Program-made: the position numbers and the translations under genes
Part shown: positions 36,766-47,365 of the stretch, piece by piece
How the letters are laid out: every line of letters begins with the position of its first letter
Numbering within the stretch: position 1 is the first letter of the stretch
Notes under the pieces: model-generated
What the model saw: only the letters and a program-made list of their open reading frames with translations
What the model was told of the DNA's origin: nothing
The model's database searches: none
DNA from: Pseudomonas sp. N3-W
Lineage (GTDB): Bacteria; Pseudomonadota; Gammaproteobacteria; Pseudomonadales; Pseudomonadaceae
Assembly: GCF_024970185.1 (NCBI RefSeq)
Contig: NZ_CP103965.1
Coordinates: 6,343,001 to 6,407,000, forward strand
Direction of reading: 5' to 3'
Length of the DNA stretch: 64,000 nucleotides

Positions 36766-37118
36766 GGCGGAAGTGTTCGGCCCCACAAGTATTACAAGAT
36801 GTAAGCAAAATTCGCTTCATAGAACATATAGCAGTAACCGTAAAACGAAAAGTGCTAAAGGATGTATGACAGTTGTGATACCGATAAATACCAGTCAACA
36901 CTGTCTTTGATCTGGTTTCATATAGCCTAATACCATTTTGGAAATGTCTTAAATACCTGAATGACATATGCATAAGCATTCGATTCATTCAGGGTACGTT
37001 CATGAAGGCTCAGGACGTTTCCTACTAAACTCTCGGACTTTCTGACTTTCATGTTACTGGACGCCCACGTATAACGGCCTCCCTCAGGCGCAAGCCACAC
37101 CGTCTACAGAGGCTGTTG
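36766..37118. other. AT-rich non-coding region upstream of the PagP-like gene
   Basis: About 350 bases between the divergent chaC-like and PagP-like genes, strikingly AT-rich between 36790 and 37010 compared with the window. I see no credible gene: the only long frame, on the minus strand, lacks recognisable protein features. Repeated ATA and TAA-rich patches suggest a complex promoter or an H-NS-type silencer (MvaT) target. No factor site can be named with confidence. Confidence 0.6.
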
Positions 37119-37595
37119 ATGAAAACACCCGGGCTTTACGCCATGTTGCTGATGATCTTTGCCGACCACACGCTGGGGCAGGATGACGCACAACAAGACA
37201 AGGGCTTCTGGTACGCACAGACCAGCGTCTATACCAAACATTATTCGCCGGATCCCGACCACAACAATAATCAGGACCTGATTGGCATTGAACGTAATCA
37301 GGTGTCAGGCTGGGTATTTGGCGGGGCGACTTTTCGTAACTCGTTCAGCCAGCGTTCGTACTACGCCTATGCCGGCAAGCGCTATGAGAGCGCTGATTAT
37401 CCGGTGTACTTCAAGCTGACAGGCGGGTTGCTTCAGGGCTATAGCGGCCAGTACAAGGACAAGATTCCCCTCAATCACTTCGGCGTTGCACCCGTGATCA
37501 TTCCGTCCGTTGGCACGCATTACGGCCCGCTGGCGGCCGAGCTGGTTTTTCTCGGCGCCAATGCGGCCATGGTGACTACGGGCGTTCGTTTCTAG
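37119..37595 (+). CDS. pagP: PagP-type lipid A palmitoyltransferase
   Basis: A 158-residue outer-membrane beta-barrel protein with a short signal peptide (MKTPGLYAMLLMIFADHTLG). GFWYAQTSVYTKHYSPDPDH, QDLIGIERN and GWVFGGATFRNSFSQRSYYAY resemble, from memory, the Pseudomonas-type PagP (PA1343), which differs strongly from the enterobacterial one. The family transfers palmitate to lipid A; candidate active residues are a histidine in KHYSPDPDHN and a serine in NSFSQRS. The C-terminal phenylalanine (TTGVRF) is typical of outer-membrane proteins. I start at the second ATG (TTG-ATG pair) with AGAGG before it. Confidence 0.78.
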   Translation: MKTPGLYAMLLMIFADHTLGQDDAQQDKGFWYAQTSVYTKHYSPDPDHNNNQDLIGIERNQVSGWVFGGATFRNSFSQRSYYAYAGKRYESADYPVYFKLTGGLLQGYSGQYKDKIPLNHFGVAPVIIPSVGTHYGPLAAELVFLGANAAMVTTGVRF

Positions 37596-37612
37596 AAGGG
37601 CTTGCTGGCCCG

Positions 37613-37683
37613 AGATCAAGGCTCAAGATCGCGGATCAAGATCAAGATCAAGGCTCAAGAGCGCGGCTCAAGAGCGCGGCGCA
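37613..37683. repeat. Short degenerate tandem repeats (GATCAAG/GCTCAAG modules)
   Basis: Seven-base modules GATCAAG and GCTCAAG alternate with six-base AGCGCG/ATCGCG spacers; the 13-base unit CTCAAGAGCGCGG occurs twice in succession and once as CTCAAGATCGCGG. The array runs from just after the PagP stop into the last codons of the convergent reductase gene, whose stop codon at 37668-37670 lies within it. Confidence 0.8.
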
Positions 37684-38636
37684 TATGCAAACACATCCGC
37701 GCGCATCTGATGGGCGTCCATCCCGGCTTCGACCAACGCATCCAGCGTGCCGTAGACCATCGCCGGCGAGCCGCTGGCATACACATGCAGCGGTTTCAGA
37801 TCGGCAAAGTCCTCGCACACCGCCTGATGCAGCATCCCGCAGCGCCCTTCCCAACCACATTGATCGCTGACGACTTTGTGCAGGAACAGATTGGGCAGCT
37901 TGACCCATTCGTCCCAATGCTCGATATCGTAGAAATCTTCAGGTCGGCGTACGCCCCAATACAGGTGCACCGGGTGTTTGAAACCGGCGGCGCGGCAGTG
38001 TTCGATCAGGCTGTGAATCTGGCCCATACCGGTGCCGGCGGCAATCAGCACCAGCGGTCCGTCCGGGAGTTCGGCCAGATGGGTGTCCCCGAACGGCATC
38101 TCGATGCGCACCATCGTATTGCGCTGCAGCTGTTCGATCAGGCTCAGGGCGCTGGCTTCGCGCGCCAGCACATGAATTTCCAGGTCCCGCCCCGAATGCG
38201 GAGCCGAGGCCAGGGAGAACGCCGATTTTTCGCCGTTCTCGCGCTCGATCATCAGGTACTGCCCGGCGTGATAACGCAGCGGTTTGCCGGCCGGCGCCCG
38301 CAGGCGAACCCGCCAGGTGTCACCACCCACGTCCTCGCACCCGATCACCTGACACGACACGCTGCGCACCGGCAGTTCTCCCAGCGCGAGCACGCCATCC
38401 CACAACACGATGCAGTCTTCCAGCGGCTCTGCAATGCAAGTGTAGAACTCGCCGTGATCGCGCACATCGCCGGCCTGTTCGACCCGACCTTCCACCAACA
38501 GCGCCGCACACACATGGCAGTTACCGTTGCGGCAGCTTTGCGGGCAGTCATAGCCCAGCCGCCGCGCACCATCGAGGATCCGCTCGCCGGGCCGTATCTC
38601 AAGCACTGCACCGGAGGGCTGCAAGGTTACACGCAT
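37668..38636 (-). CDS. 2Fe-2S flavin oxidoreductase (Fre/AscD-like)
   Basis: A 322-residue protein with an N-terminal plant-type 2Fe-2S domain (cysteines in CPQSCRNGNCHVC and YTC, giving CX4CX2C plus a distal cysteine) and a ferredoxin-NADP reductase module with FAD segment YHAGQYLMIE, AFSLASAP and NAD segment VLIAAGTGMGQIHSLIEH. It resembles CDP-6-deoxyglucoseen reductase. It shares one base with the ubiD stop, so the two are coupled. In E. coli a flavin reductase (fre) follows ubiD, suggesting it may supply reduced FMN for the prenylated-FMN cofactor. That link is inference. Confidence 0.85.
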   Translation of the reverse strand: MRVTLQPSGAVLEIRPGERILDGARRLGYDCPQSCRNGNCHVCAALLVEGRVEQAGDVRDHGEFYTCIAEPLEDCIVLWDGVLALGELPVRSVSCQVIGCEDVGGDTWRVRLRAPAGKPLRYHAGQYLMIERENGEKSAFSLASAPHSGRDLEIHVLAREASALSLIEQLQRNTMVRIEMPFGDTHLAELPDGPLVLIAAGTGMGQIHSLIEHCRAAGFKHPVHLYWGVRRPEDFYDIEHWDEWVKLPNLFLHKVVSDQCGWEGRCGMLHQAVCEDFADLKPLHVYASGSPAMVYGTLDALVEAGMDAHQMRADVFAYAPRS

Positions 38637-40102
38637 CAATCTATTCCTAACTGATTCCAGATGGCATCGATCCGTTGGGTCACGGCATCATCCTTGACGA
38701 TCACCCGGCCCCACTCGCGAGTGGTTTCGCCGGGCCATTTATGCGTGGCATCGAGCCCCATCTTCGAACCCAGGCCTGAGACCGGCGAGGCGAAGTCCAG
38801 GTAGTCGATCGGCGTGTTGTCGATCATCACCGTGTCACGCTTGGGGTCCATGCGTGTGGTGATGGCCCAGACCACGTCATTCCAGTCCCGGGCGTTGATA
38901 TCGTCGTCTGTGACGATAACGAACTTGGTGTACATGAACTGTCGCAAAAACGACCAGACACCGAGCATTACCCGCTTGGCATGGCCCGGATACGACTTCT
39001 TCATGGTCACGATGGCCATGCGGTACGAACAGCCTTCGGGCGGCAGGTAGAAGTCGGTGATTTCCGGAAACTGCTTTTGCAGGATCGGCACGAACACTTC
39101 GTTCAGCGCCACACCGAGAATCGCCGGCTCATCAGGCGGACGGCCGGTGTAGGTGCTGTGGTAGATCGGTTTGATGCGGTGGGTGATGCGCTCGACGGTG
39201 AACACCGGGAAGCTGTCCACTTCGTTGTAATAACCGGTGTGGTCGCCGTACGGGCCTTCATCGGCCATTTCGCCCGGATGAATCACCCCTTCAAGGATGA
39301 TCTCGGCGGTGGCTGGCACTTGCAGGTCGTTGCCACGGCATTTCACCAGCTCGGTGCGGTTACCGCGCAGCAGGCCGGCGAAGGCGTATTCGGAGAGGCT
39401 GTCCGGCACCGGCGTCACTGCGCCGAGAATGGTCGCCGGGTCTGCGCCCAGGGCCACGGACACCGGGAATGGCTGGCCGGGGTGCTTTTCGCACCACTCC
39501 CGATAATCCAGCGCGCCGCCACGGTGGCTGAGCCAGCGCATGATGACCTTGTTGCGGCCAATCACTTGCTGACGGTAGATGCCGAGGTTCTGCCGGTCCT
39601 TGTTCGGGCCTTTGGTGACGGTCAGGCCCCAGGTGATCAGTGGACCGACATCGCCAGGCCAGCAGGTCTGCACCGGTAGCATGCCCAGATCAACGTCGTC
39701 GCCTTCAATGACCACTTCCTGGCACACCGCGTCCTTGACGACTTTTGGGGCCATGGCAATGATCTTGCGGAAGATCGGCAGTTTGGACCAGGCGTCTTTC
39801 AGGCCCTTCGGTGGCTCGGGTTCCTTGAGGAACGCCAGCAGCTTGCCGATTTCGCGCAGCTCGCTGACCGCCTCGGCGCCCATGCCCATGGCCACCCGCT
39901 CGGGGGTGCCGAACAGGTTGCCGAGTACCGGAATGTCGTAGCCGGTGGGCTTTTCGAACAGCAGCGCCGGGCCCTTGGCCCGAAGCGTGCGATCACAGAC
40001 CTCGGTCATCTCCAGCACTGGAGAGACGGGGATCTGGATACGTTTCAACTCTCCGCGCTGCTCAAGCTGCTGCACGAAATCCCGAAGATCCTTGAATTTC
40101 AT
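38636..40102 (-). CDS. ubiD: 4-hydroxy-3-polyprenylbenzoate decarboxylase
   Basis: A 488-residue prenylated-FMN-dependent decarboxylase of ubiquinone synthesis. Family segments are [12 protein letters not shown] at the N terminus, [20 protein letters not shown] in the cofactor region, and [14 protein letters not shown], which carries catalytic acid residues. I start at MKFKDLRDF; the four codons upstream are not supported. It is followed immediately by the flavin-oxidoreductase-like gene. The prenyl-FMN synthase UbiX is not in the window. Confidence 0.95.
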   Translation of the reverse strand: MKFKDLRDFVQQLEQRGELKRIQIPVSPVLEMTEVCDRTLRAKGPALLFEKPTGYDIPVLGNLFGTPERVAMGMGAEAVSELREIGKLLAFLKEPEPPKGLKDAWSKLPIFRKIIAMAPKVVKDAVCQEVVIEGDDVDLGMLPVQTCWPGDVGPLITWGLTVTKGPNKDRQNLGIYRQQVIGRNKVIMRWLSHRGGALDYREWCEKHPGQPFPVSVALGADPATILGAVTPVPDSLSEYAFAGLLRGNRTELVKCRGNDLQVPATAEIILEGVIHPGEMADEGPYGDHTGYYNEVDSFPVFTVERITHRIKPIYHSTYTGRPPDEPAILGVALNEVFVPILQKQFPEITDFYLPPEGCSYRMAIVTMKKSYPGHAKRVMLGVWSFLRQFMYTKFVIVTDDDINARDWNDVVWAITTRMDPKRDTVMIDNTPIDYLDFASPVSGLGSKMGLDATHKWPGETTREWGRVIVKDDAVTQRIDAIWNQLGID

Positions 40103-40171
40103 TGACAATGGCACCCCTAAAATAGGCGTACATCCTACCTGCTCTGCCGCTCGCTGGCAGCTTATCGCTGC

Positions 40172-42175
40172 TCAGTTGGCCGCATTCATCTTGACGCTGC
40201 CCAGTCCGGCCCGCGCCTGCGAGTGCTGAAACAGCGGCTCAAGCGCGGGCGCCACGAAGCGCGCACCGACTTCGGACAGGTGATTGTCATCGGTGTACAG
40301 CGAATTCCCGTCGAGTTCGGCGCGGCACAGCCCGTTCGCATCGCACAACAGCGGTGCCGGGTCGAGCACTGTCACGCCCGGATCCGCCTTGGCCAGCCGC
40401 GCAAACAACTGACTGATGAAAACCTGGCGCTTGAGGTGTTGCGCCACGTCCAGGCCCACATCGCCAGTCGGACGGTGCAGCATCGCCAGTCGACTGAGTC
40501 GGTACGGCGCACTGAACGCTTGCAGCGGCGCCTCCTTGACCAGCCAGACACGATGCCCGTCGGCGCGCAGTTGCTGCACCCGGGCAGTCAATCCTTCACT
40601 CAGCCGCTGTTCGGCGGTCATACGGTCGTAATGGCCGTCATGTGCCCTCAAGGCATGCTCGAGATCGCCCGTCGCATCGCCATACAAGTACAGGCTCCAT
40701 CGGGCAACCAGCACCACATCGGCCACCGACTGCGGCTTCAATGCCTGTTCGACCCGCCGATTGAAACGCTCGCACTGCTGATCGTACTCAATCCCCGCGA
40801 CCGGAAGACAACCCGCCGAACTGGCCAGCATCACCCTCATGCCATGGGCCTTCGCCCCGTCATCGAACACAGGGATCAGCGCGGTGGCGTGGCTGTCGCC
40901 CCAGACCAGCATCTGGGTGGATGCCTGCGCAGGAGCGCCATAATGACAAAACAGCTTGTCGTCCGGGGTCTTGTCGTCTGTCAGGCACCTCAACAGTTCC
41001 GGCCGCCATTCACGGGCCTTGGCGTACTGCAACGCCTGATCGGACAGGCGCCAGGGCAGACCATCAGTCCAACGCAGCGCTTGCCCGGCCAGGCCGATCA
41101 CCAGAATGCCGATGCCAGCTGCCGCCAGAATCTGTTGCCGTCCGGCCAATAGCCGCCGCTCGCGAAACGGCGTCTCGACGAACTGCCAGGACAGATAACC
41201 CAGCACCAATGTCAGCAGAATCAGCCCGGCGATATCGATCGGTCCGGGCTCATCGACACTGGCATAGCGGGAGAACACAAACACCGGCCAGTGCCACAGG
41301 TACCAGGAATAGGAAATCAGCCCTAACCCGACCAGTACACGGGTACTCAGCAACCGGCTGATCAGCGTTTGTCGATGGCCATTGGCCCAGATCAGGGCAA
41401 TCACGCCCACGGTTGGCAGCAAGGCCGCAGCGCCGGGGAATGGCGTGGTTTTGTCGTAACAGAACACGGCCAGCAGAATCATCGCCGCACCGATCAGGCT
41501 GATCAGTTGCGCGGCCATCGGCGTCAGGCGCAACGTTCGGGCCGGCGCCACTGCCAGCATCGCCCCCGCCAGCAGCTCCCAGGCGCGCATTGGCAGCAGG
41601 AAAAAGGCCTGTTCTGGATGATGGGCCACCGCCCAGACGCTCAGCCCGAACGACACCAGCAACAGTGAAAACAAACCCATTCGCCAGTGTCTGAGGCGAC
41701 TGGAGAGCAATGTCAGCAATAACGGGAAGAAGATGTAGAACTGCTCCTCCACCGCCAGCGACCAGGTATGCAGCAACGGTTTCAGGTCGGAGGCGACGTC
41801 GAAGTAACCGTCCTGGCGCATGAACAGCAGGTTGGAGATGAAGGTGGCCTGATAGCGCACCGAACGTCCCAGCTCCTCATAGTCCTTGGGCGCCAGCAGA
41901 AACCAGCCCACGGCCAGAACAGCCAACATCATCACGAACAACGCAGGCAAGATTCGCCGGGCGCGACGGGCCCAGAAGTCGATAAAGCTGAAACGCCCGG
42001 CCTGACGCTGGTTCCAGATGATCGAGGTGATCAGGTAACCGGAAATCACAAAGAAGACGTCGACACCAACAAAGCCGCCGGTAAACCCCGGGACACCAAA
42101 ATGAAACAGCACCACGGCAATCACGGCGATTGCCCGCAAGCCGTCGATATCCCTTCGATAAGCAAGAGTGGTCAT
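40172..42175 (-). CDS. OafA/YrhL-type acyltransferase with SGNH domain
   Basis: A 667-residue membrane protein. An acyltransferase-3 domain (about 1-345, roughly ten membrane helices) begins RRDIDGLRAIAVIAVVLFHF and has GFVGVDVFFVISGYLI, the conserved histidine in HTWSLAVEEQFYI. After a last membrane helix comes a periplasmic SGNH domain with the nucleophile in VWGDSHATAL (about 425) and the Asp-His pair in DDNHLSEVGA (about 635). Such proteins O-acetylate O-antigen, capsule or peptidoglycan. The start at MTTLAYRRDIDG is preferred to an ATG 22 codons upstream. Confidence 0.92.
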   Translation of the reverse strand: MTTLAYRRDIDGLRAIAVIAVVLFHFGVPGFTGGFVGVDVFFVISGYLITSIIWNQRQAGRFSFIDFWARRARRILPALFVMMLAVLAVGWFLLAPKDYEELGRSVRYQATFISNLLFMRQDGYFDVASDLKPLLHTWSLAVEEQFYIFFPLLLTLLSSRLRHWRMGLFSLLLVSFGLSVWAVAHHPEQAFFLLPMRAWELLAGAMLAVAPARTLRLTPMAAQLISLIGAAMILLAVFCYDKTTPFPGAAALLPTVGVIALIWANGHRQTLISRLLSTRVLVGLGLISYSWYLWHWPVFVFSRYASVDEPGPIDIAGLILLTLVLGYLSWQFVETPFRERRLLAGRQQILAAAGIGILVIGLAGQALRWTDGLPWRLSDQALQYAKAREWRPELLRCLTDDKTPDDKLFCHYGAPAQASTQMLVWGDSHATALIPVFDDGAKAHGMRVMLASSAGCLPVAGIEYDQQCERFNRRVEQALKPQSVADVVLVARWSLYLYGDATGDLEHALRAHDGHYDRMTAEQRLSEGLTARVQQLRADGHRVWLVKEAPLQAFSAPYRLSRLAMLHRPTGDVGLDVAQHLKRQVFISQLFARLAKADPGVTVLDPAPLLCDANGLCRAELDGNSLYTDDNHLSEVGARFVAPALEPLFQHSQARAGLGSVKMNAAN

Positions 42176-42270
42176 AAGCAAGAAATGCCCGTCAGAATAA
42201 AGTTGTGGGCTCACCGGCCCATTTCGCTTTTGTACTGACAAACCGTAGCCGCAATCCTCCCTTTTTTTGC

Positions 42271-42304
42271 AAAAAAAATGGCGCCCCGAAGGACGCCATT
42301 TTTA
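42271..42304 (-). terminator. Rho-independent terminator of the rho gene
   Basis: On the minus strand, AAAATGGCGTCC and GGCGCCATTTT form a stem with a loop of about five bases (TTCGG), followed by an eight-base T-run. The rho message thus ends by an intrinsic terminator. Confidence 0.92.
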
Positions 42305-42321
42305 GCGGTTGAAAAACCGTC

Positions 42322-43581
<1,260 letters not shown>

Positions 43582-43774
43582 ATAGGAATGACGTAATCAT
43601 TTATGGAGGGGGGAAATTAAGCTTTTGGCTTAATGAGGCCGCGCCGCAGAGAAGGCGACAGGATCGCGTACTTGAAAAAGGAATGCGTCGGCGACGGCTA
43701 GCAGGGGGCAGTGGAGAAACCAGTGCGGGGCCGAATGTACCACCTGAGTTTCAGAGCGTCTAGCCCTGAATACG
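43582..43774 (-). promoter_or_regulatory. rho leader with stem-loop, possible autogenous control region
   Basis: The 190 bases between the trxA terminator and rho contain, on the minus strand, a C-rich and G-poor tract (TTTCCCCCCTCC) just before the gene and the perfect hairpin ATTAAGC-N5-GCTTAAT at 43616-43634. In E. coli, Rho represses its own gene by termination in the leader (rhoL); this leader has rut-like composition. No leader peptide is obvious. Confidence 0.5.
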
Positions 43775-43806
43775 CAAAAAGCCCCGCAATTTGCGGGGCT
43801 TTTTAT
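43775..43806 (-). terminator. Rho-independent terminator of trxA
   Basis: AAAAAGCCCCGCAA and TTGCGGGGCTTTTT form a perfect stem with a T-run in both directions. It lies 15 bases after the trxA stop and separates trxA from rho. Confidence 0.95.
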
Positions 43807-43820
43807 ACAACGTCGCCGAC

Positions 43821-44150
43821 TTAGATGTTGGCGTCGAGGAATGCAGCCAGTTGCGACTTGGACAGCGCGCCAACCTTGGTCGCTTCAACGTTGCCGTTCT
43901 TGAACAGCATCAGCGTCGGGATACCACGCACGCCGTGCTTGGCAGGGGTTTCCTGGTTTTCGTCGATGTTCAGTTTGGCAATGGTCAGCTTGCCTTTGTA
44001 GGTTTCAGCAATTTCGTCCAGAACAGGAGCGATCATTTTGCAAGGACCGCACCATTCTGCCCAGTAGTCGACCAGTACAGCGCCTTCGGCCTTAAGTACT
44101 TCTTCGTCGAAGTTAGCGTCGGTGACGTGCTTGATAAGATCGCTGCTCAT
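43821..44150 (-). CDS. trxA: Thioredoxin 1
   Basis: The 109-residue dithiol reductant with active site WCGPC (cysteines 34 and 37). The cis-proline loop is in [12 protein letters not shown] start at [23 protein letters not shown] supplies the ribosome site. It is followed by its own terminator and then rho. The trxA-rho linkage is conserved in Pseudomonas and E. coli. Confidence 0.96.
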   Translation of the reverse strand: MSSDLIKHVTDANFDEEVLKAEGAVLVDYWAEWCGPCKMIAPVLDEIAETYKGKLTIAKLNIDENQETPAKHGVRGIPTLMLFKNGNVEATKVGALSKSQLAAFLDANI

Positions 44151-44273
44151 GGATGTCTCCGGGGTTGTAAGCAAAAAAAAACGTGGCCCATCATAGCCGC
44201 CCTTCCCTCGTTCAGGAAGGTGCAGATGATTGAGTCTCGCTATGATGATCCATGAGTTTGGGTATAGCCCAGG

Positions 44274-44981
44274 TCATGAAGCGGCGGGAGCGACGAAGGC
44301 GATTCCGGTTCGCAGCGCGGCATTGCGTACATGCTCCTGCATCGCCTTCTGCGCCGCCCCGGAGGCCCGCCGCGCCAGTGCGCGAAGAATCTTGCGGTGT
44401 TCCTGCCAGGTTTCCATGGCGCGCTCCGCCCGGATGAACGGTAGTTTCTGGCTCTCCAGGAAGATCTCGGCGCTGGCGGTCAGGATGCTCAACATCGCCT
44501 GGTTGCCGCTCGCCAGCAGGATGCGCCGGTGAAACTCGAAATCCAGCCTGGCCGCCGCCTCGAAGTCGCCGGACTTCAGCTCGCTGCGCATGGCCGCGAC
44601 ATTGTCTTCCAGCACATCGAGTTCGTCAGTGGTCAGCGTCACCGCCGCCAACCCGGCGGCAAAGCTCTCCAGCGCGTAACGCAGTTGAAAGATATCCAGC
44701 GGTGAGGCCTGGGCGGCAAACGGCCAACTCAATGCTGCGTCGCCACGGGGCAAGTCCACCGGCGCCTGCACAAACACGCCCTTGCCCGGCTGAATACTGA
44801 TCACACCAAGCGCACTCAGGGACGACAACGCTTCACGCAGCGACGCCCGGCTAACCCCCAACTGCACGGCCAGATCCCGCTGCGAAGGCAAGGCGTCCCC
44901 GGCACCGAATCCCTGTTCGGTGATCAGTTTACGGATGGCTTGCAACGCCACTTCGGGTACGGCGCGAGAAATCGAGTTCAT
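44274..44981 (-). CDS. GntR/FadR family transcriptional regulator
   Basis: A 235-residue regulator with an N-terminal winged helix (LPSQRDLAVQLGVSRASLRE, about 30-50, then GVISIQPGKGVFV) and a helical FCD effector domain (about 85-225; metal or ligand histidine in FEFHRRILLASGN). It is divergent from the amino-acid ABC transporter at 45237 with about 255 bases between, so it probably represses that operon until its ligand is present. The ligand would be the transported compound or its catabolite; sequence alone does not say which. Confidence 0.9.
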   Translation of the reverse strand: MNSISRAVPEVALQAIRKLITEQGFGAGDALPSQRDLAVQLGVSRASLREALSSLSALGVISIQPGKGVFVQAPVDLPRGDAALSWPFAAQASPLDIFQLRYALESFAAGLAAVTLTTDELDVLEDNVAAMRSELKSGDFEAAARLDFEFHRRILLASGNQAMLSILTASAEIFLESQKLPFIRAERAMETWQEHRKILRALARRASGAAQKAMQEHVRNAALRTGIAFVAPAAS

Positions 44982-45236
44982 GGTTATTCAGACGAACCAG
45001 GCCAATAAGCGGCCAGTTTTAAAGCTATTTGCGGCCCTCGGCAAGTCGTGCCCCAAGCAGGTTCGGCGATTGCCCTGGCTGCGCGATCCAGGTGCGAAAT
45101 GCAGACTTACTGTTCAGACCAGTAAGACCGTACTCCGCCAGTAAACCCGCGCCCTGCGGCGCTGAAACCCCATGTTGGCATGGCCCATGCTCTGTCGGTC
45201 TGCAGAAATCACTTCTCGCCGATTCGGAGATTTGCC

Positions 45237-46022
45237 ATGACCCCGCGTTACAGCGCCCTGCTCGCCGCCCTGTTTGCCAGTCTGATGCTGAGCCAGGCAC
45301 CCGCCCACGCCGACGGCCTGGAAGATGTGGTCAAACGCGGCACCCTCAAGGTGGCCGTGCCTCAGGACTTTCCGCCCTTCGGCTCGGTGGGCCCGGACAT
45401 GAAGCCACGCGGCCTGGACATCGACACCGCAAAACTGCTGGCCGACCAGCTCAAGGTCAGGCTGGAGCTGACCCCGGTCAATAGCACCAATCGCATTCCG
45501 TTCCTGACCACCGGCAAAGTGGATCTGGTGATTTCCAGCCTCGGCAAGAACCCCGAGCGCGAAAAAGTCATCGACTTCTCCAGCGCCTATGCGCCCTTCT
45601 ATCTCGCGGTATTCGGTCCGCCAGACGCCAACATCAATACCCTCGACGACCTCAAGGGCAAGACCATCAGCGTCACCCGTGGCGCCATCGAAGACATCGA
45701 GCTGACCAAAGTCGCCCCCGAAGGCGTGACCATCAAGCGCTTCGAAGACAACAACTCGACCATCGCCGCCTACCTGGCCGGGCAAGTCGACCTCATCGCC
45801 AGCGGCAACGTGGTGATGGTGGCGATCAGCGAGAAAAGCCCGAAACGCGTGCCGGCGCTGAAAGTGAAGCTCAAGGACTCGCCGGTGTACGTGGGCGTGA
45901 ACAAGAACGAGCCGGCGCTGCTGGACAAGGTCAACCAGATCCTGGCCACTGCCAAGACCGACGGCGCGCTGGAGAAAAACTCCCAGACCTGGCTGAAAGA
46001 GCCGCTGCCAGCTGATCTCTGA
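45237..46022 (+). CDS. Polar amino-acid ABC transporter periplasmic binding protein
   Basis: A 261-residue family-3 solute-binding protein with a Sec signal peptide (SALLAALFASLMLSQAPAHA). VKRGTLKVAVPQDFPPFGSV and GLDIDTAKLLADQL are the first lobe; the arginine in ISSLGKNPEREKVIDFS binds the substrate carboxylate in this family. I start at the ATG with GGAG eight bases upstream. It leads a four-gene operon. The substrate is a polar amino acid or opine-like compound, not further resolved. Confidence 0.92.
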   Translation: MTPRYSALLAALFASLMLSQAPAHADGLEDVVKRGTLKVAVPQDFPPFGSVGPDMKPRGLDIDTAKLLADQLKVRLELTPVNSTNRIPFLTTGKVDLVISSLGKNPEREKVIDFSSAYAPFYLAVFGPPDANINTLDDLKGKTISVTRGAIEDIELTKVAPEGVTIKRFEDNNSTIAAYLAGQVDLIASGNVVMVAISEKSPKRVPALKVKLKDSPVYVGVNKNEPALLDKVNQILATAKTDGALEKNSQTWLKEPLPADL

Positions 46023-46043
46023 TCGCCGCCCGGGAGACGCTAA

Positions 46044-46718
46044 ATGGCTTATCAGTTTGACTTCATGCCGGTGCTGCAAAACACCGATCTGCTGCTGCGC
46101 GGGGCGCTGTTCACGCTGGAACTGACGGCGATTGGTGCCGTATTCGGGGTCGGCCTGGGCATCGTCGGGGCGCTGGTGCGGGCGTGGAACATCCGCCCGT
46201 TCTCGGCGATTTTCGGGGTTTACGTGGAGTTGATCCGCAACACGCCGTTCCTGGTGCAGTTGTTTTTCATCTTCTTCGGCCTGCCATCGCTGGGTGTGCA
46301 GATTTCCGAATGGCAGGCAGCGGTGCTGGCGATGGTGATCAACCTCGGCGCCTATTCCACGGAAATTATCCGCGCCGGCATCCAGGCCATTCCTCGTGGC
46401 CAGCTCGAAGCCGCTGCCGCACTGGCGATGAGCCGATTCGAGGCGTTCCGCCATATCGTGCTGCTGCCGGCCTTGGGCAAGGTCTGGCCGGCCCTTAGCA
46501 GTCAGATCATCATCGTCATGCTCGGGTCGGCGGTGTGTTCGCAGATCGCCACCGAAGAGCTGAGTTTTGCCGCCAACTTCATTCAGTCGCGCAACTTCCG
46601 CGCCTTTGAAACCTATGCCCTGACCACGCTGATCTACCTGTGCATGGCGTTGCTGATCCGCCAGTTGCTGAACTGGATCGGCCGCCGCTACATCACGAGA
46701 AGCGGGAGCCGCCCATGA
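46044..46718 (+). CDS. Amino-acid ABC transporter permease 1
   Basis: A 224-residue HisM/GlnP-type permease with five membrane segments. The EAA loop that contacts the ATPase is in GQLEAAAALAMSRFEAFRHI, and VELIRNTPFLVQLFFIFFGL is the typical second helix. Its stop overlaps the next permease start by four bases (ATGA). Confidence 0.92.
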   Translation: MAYQFDFMPVLQNTDLLLRGALFTLELTAIGAVFGVGLGIVGALVRAWNIRPFSAIFGVYVELIRNTPFLVQLFFIFFGLPSLGVQISEWQAAVLAMVINLGAYSTEIIRAGIQAIPRGQLEAAAALAMSRFEAFRHIVLLPALGKVWPALSSQIIIVMLGSAVCSQIATEELSFAANFIQSRNFRAFETYALTTLIYLCMALLIRQLLNWIGRRYITRSGSRP

Positions 46719-47365
46719 CTGATTTCACCTTCTGGGACATCGTGCGCAACCTGCTCACCGGCCTGCAATGGACCGTGGCGCTGTCGCTGGTGGCGTTTAT
46801 CGGCGGTGGCGTGCTTGGCCTGTTGATCATGGTCATGCGTATTTCGAATAAGGCCCTGCCACGCCACTTCGCCCGTACCTGGATCGAACTGTTTCAAGGC
46901 ACGCCACTGTTGATGCAGCTGTTCCTGGTGTTCTTCGGCGTGGCGCTGGCCGGGGTGGAGATTTCCCCCTGGATGGCGGCGGCGCTGGCCCTGACGCTGT
47001 TTACCAGCGCCTATCTGGCGGAGATCTGGCGCGGTTGCGTCGAGTCGATCCCCAACGGCCAGTGGGAGGCGTCGTCGAGCCTGGCGCTCAATCCGTTGGA
47101 GCAATTGCGTTACGTGATCCTGCCGCAAGCGCTGCGTATCGCTGTGGCGCCGACCGTGGGTTTCTCGGTGCAAGTGGTCAAGGGCACCGCCGTGACCTCG
47201 ATCATCGGCTTCACCGAGCTGACCAAGACCGGCGGCATGCTTGCCAACGCGACCTTCGAACCGTTCATGGTCTATGGCCTCGTGGCGCTGGGTTACTTCC
47301 TGCTCTGCTACCCCTTGTCCCTCAGTGCGCGCTATCTGGAAAGGAGACTGCATGCCTCTGCTTAG
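46715..47365 (+). CDS. Amino-acid ABC transporter permease 2
   Basis: A 216-residue second permease of the heterodimer. WIELFQGTPLLMQLFLVFFG corresponds to the same helix in permease 1, and GQWEASSSLALNPLEQLRYV is its EAA loop. The ATG at 46715 gives MTDFTFWDIVRNLL, a normal N terminus. It overlaps the ATPase gene by 14 bases. Confidence 0.92.
   Translation: MTDFTFWDIVRNLLTGLQWTVALSLVAFIGGGVLGLLIMVMRISNKALPRHFARTWIELFQGTPLLMQLFLVFFGVALAGVEISPWMAAALALTLFTSAYLAEIWRGCVESIPNGQWEASSSLALNPLEQLRYVILPQALRIAVAPTVGFSVQVVKGTAVTSIIGFTELTKTGGMLANATFEPFMVYGLVALGYFLLCYPLSLSARYLERRLHASA

Noticed and set aside
36752..36988. 78-codon minus-strand frame upstream of the PagP-like gene
   Set aside because: It lies in AT-rich DNA, has no ribosome site or recognisable motif, and overlaps the start of the chaC-like gene on the same strand.
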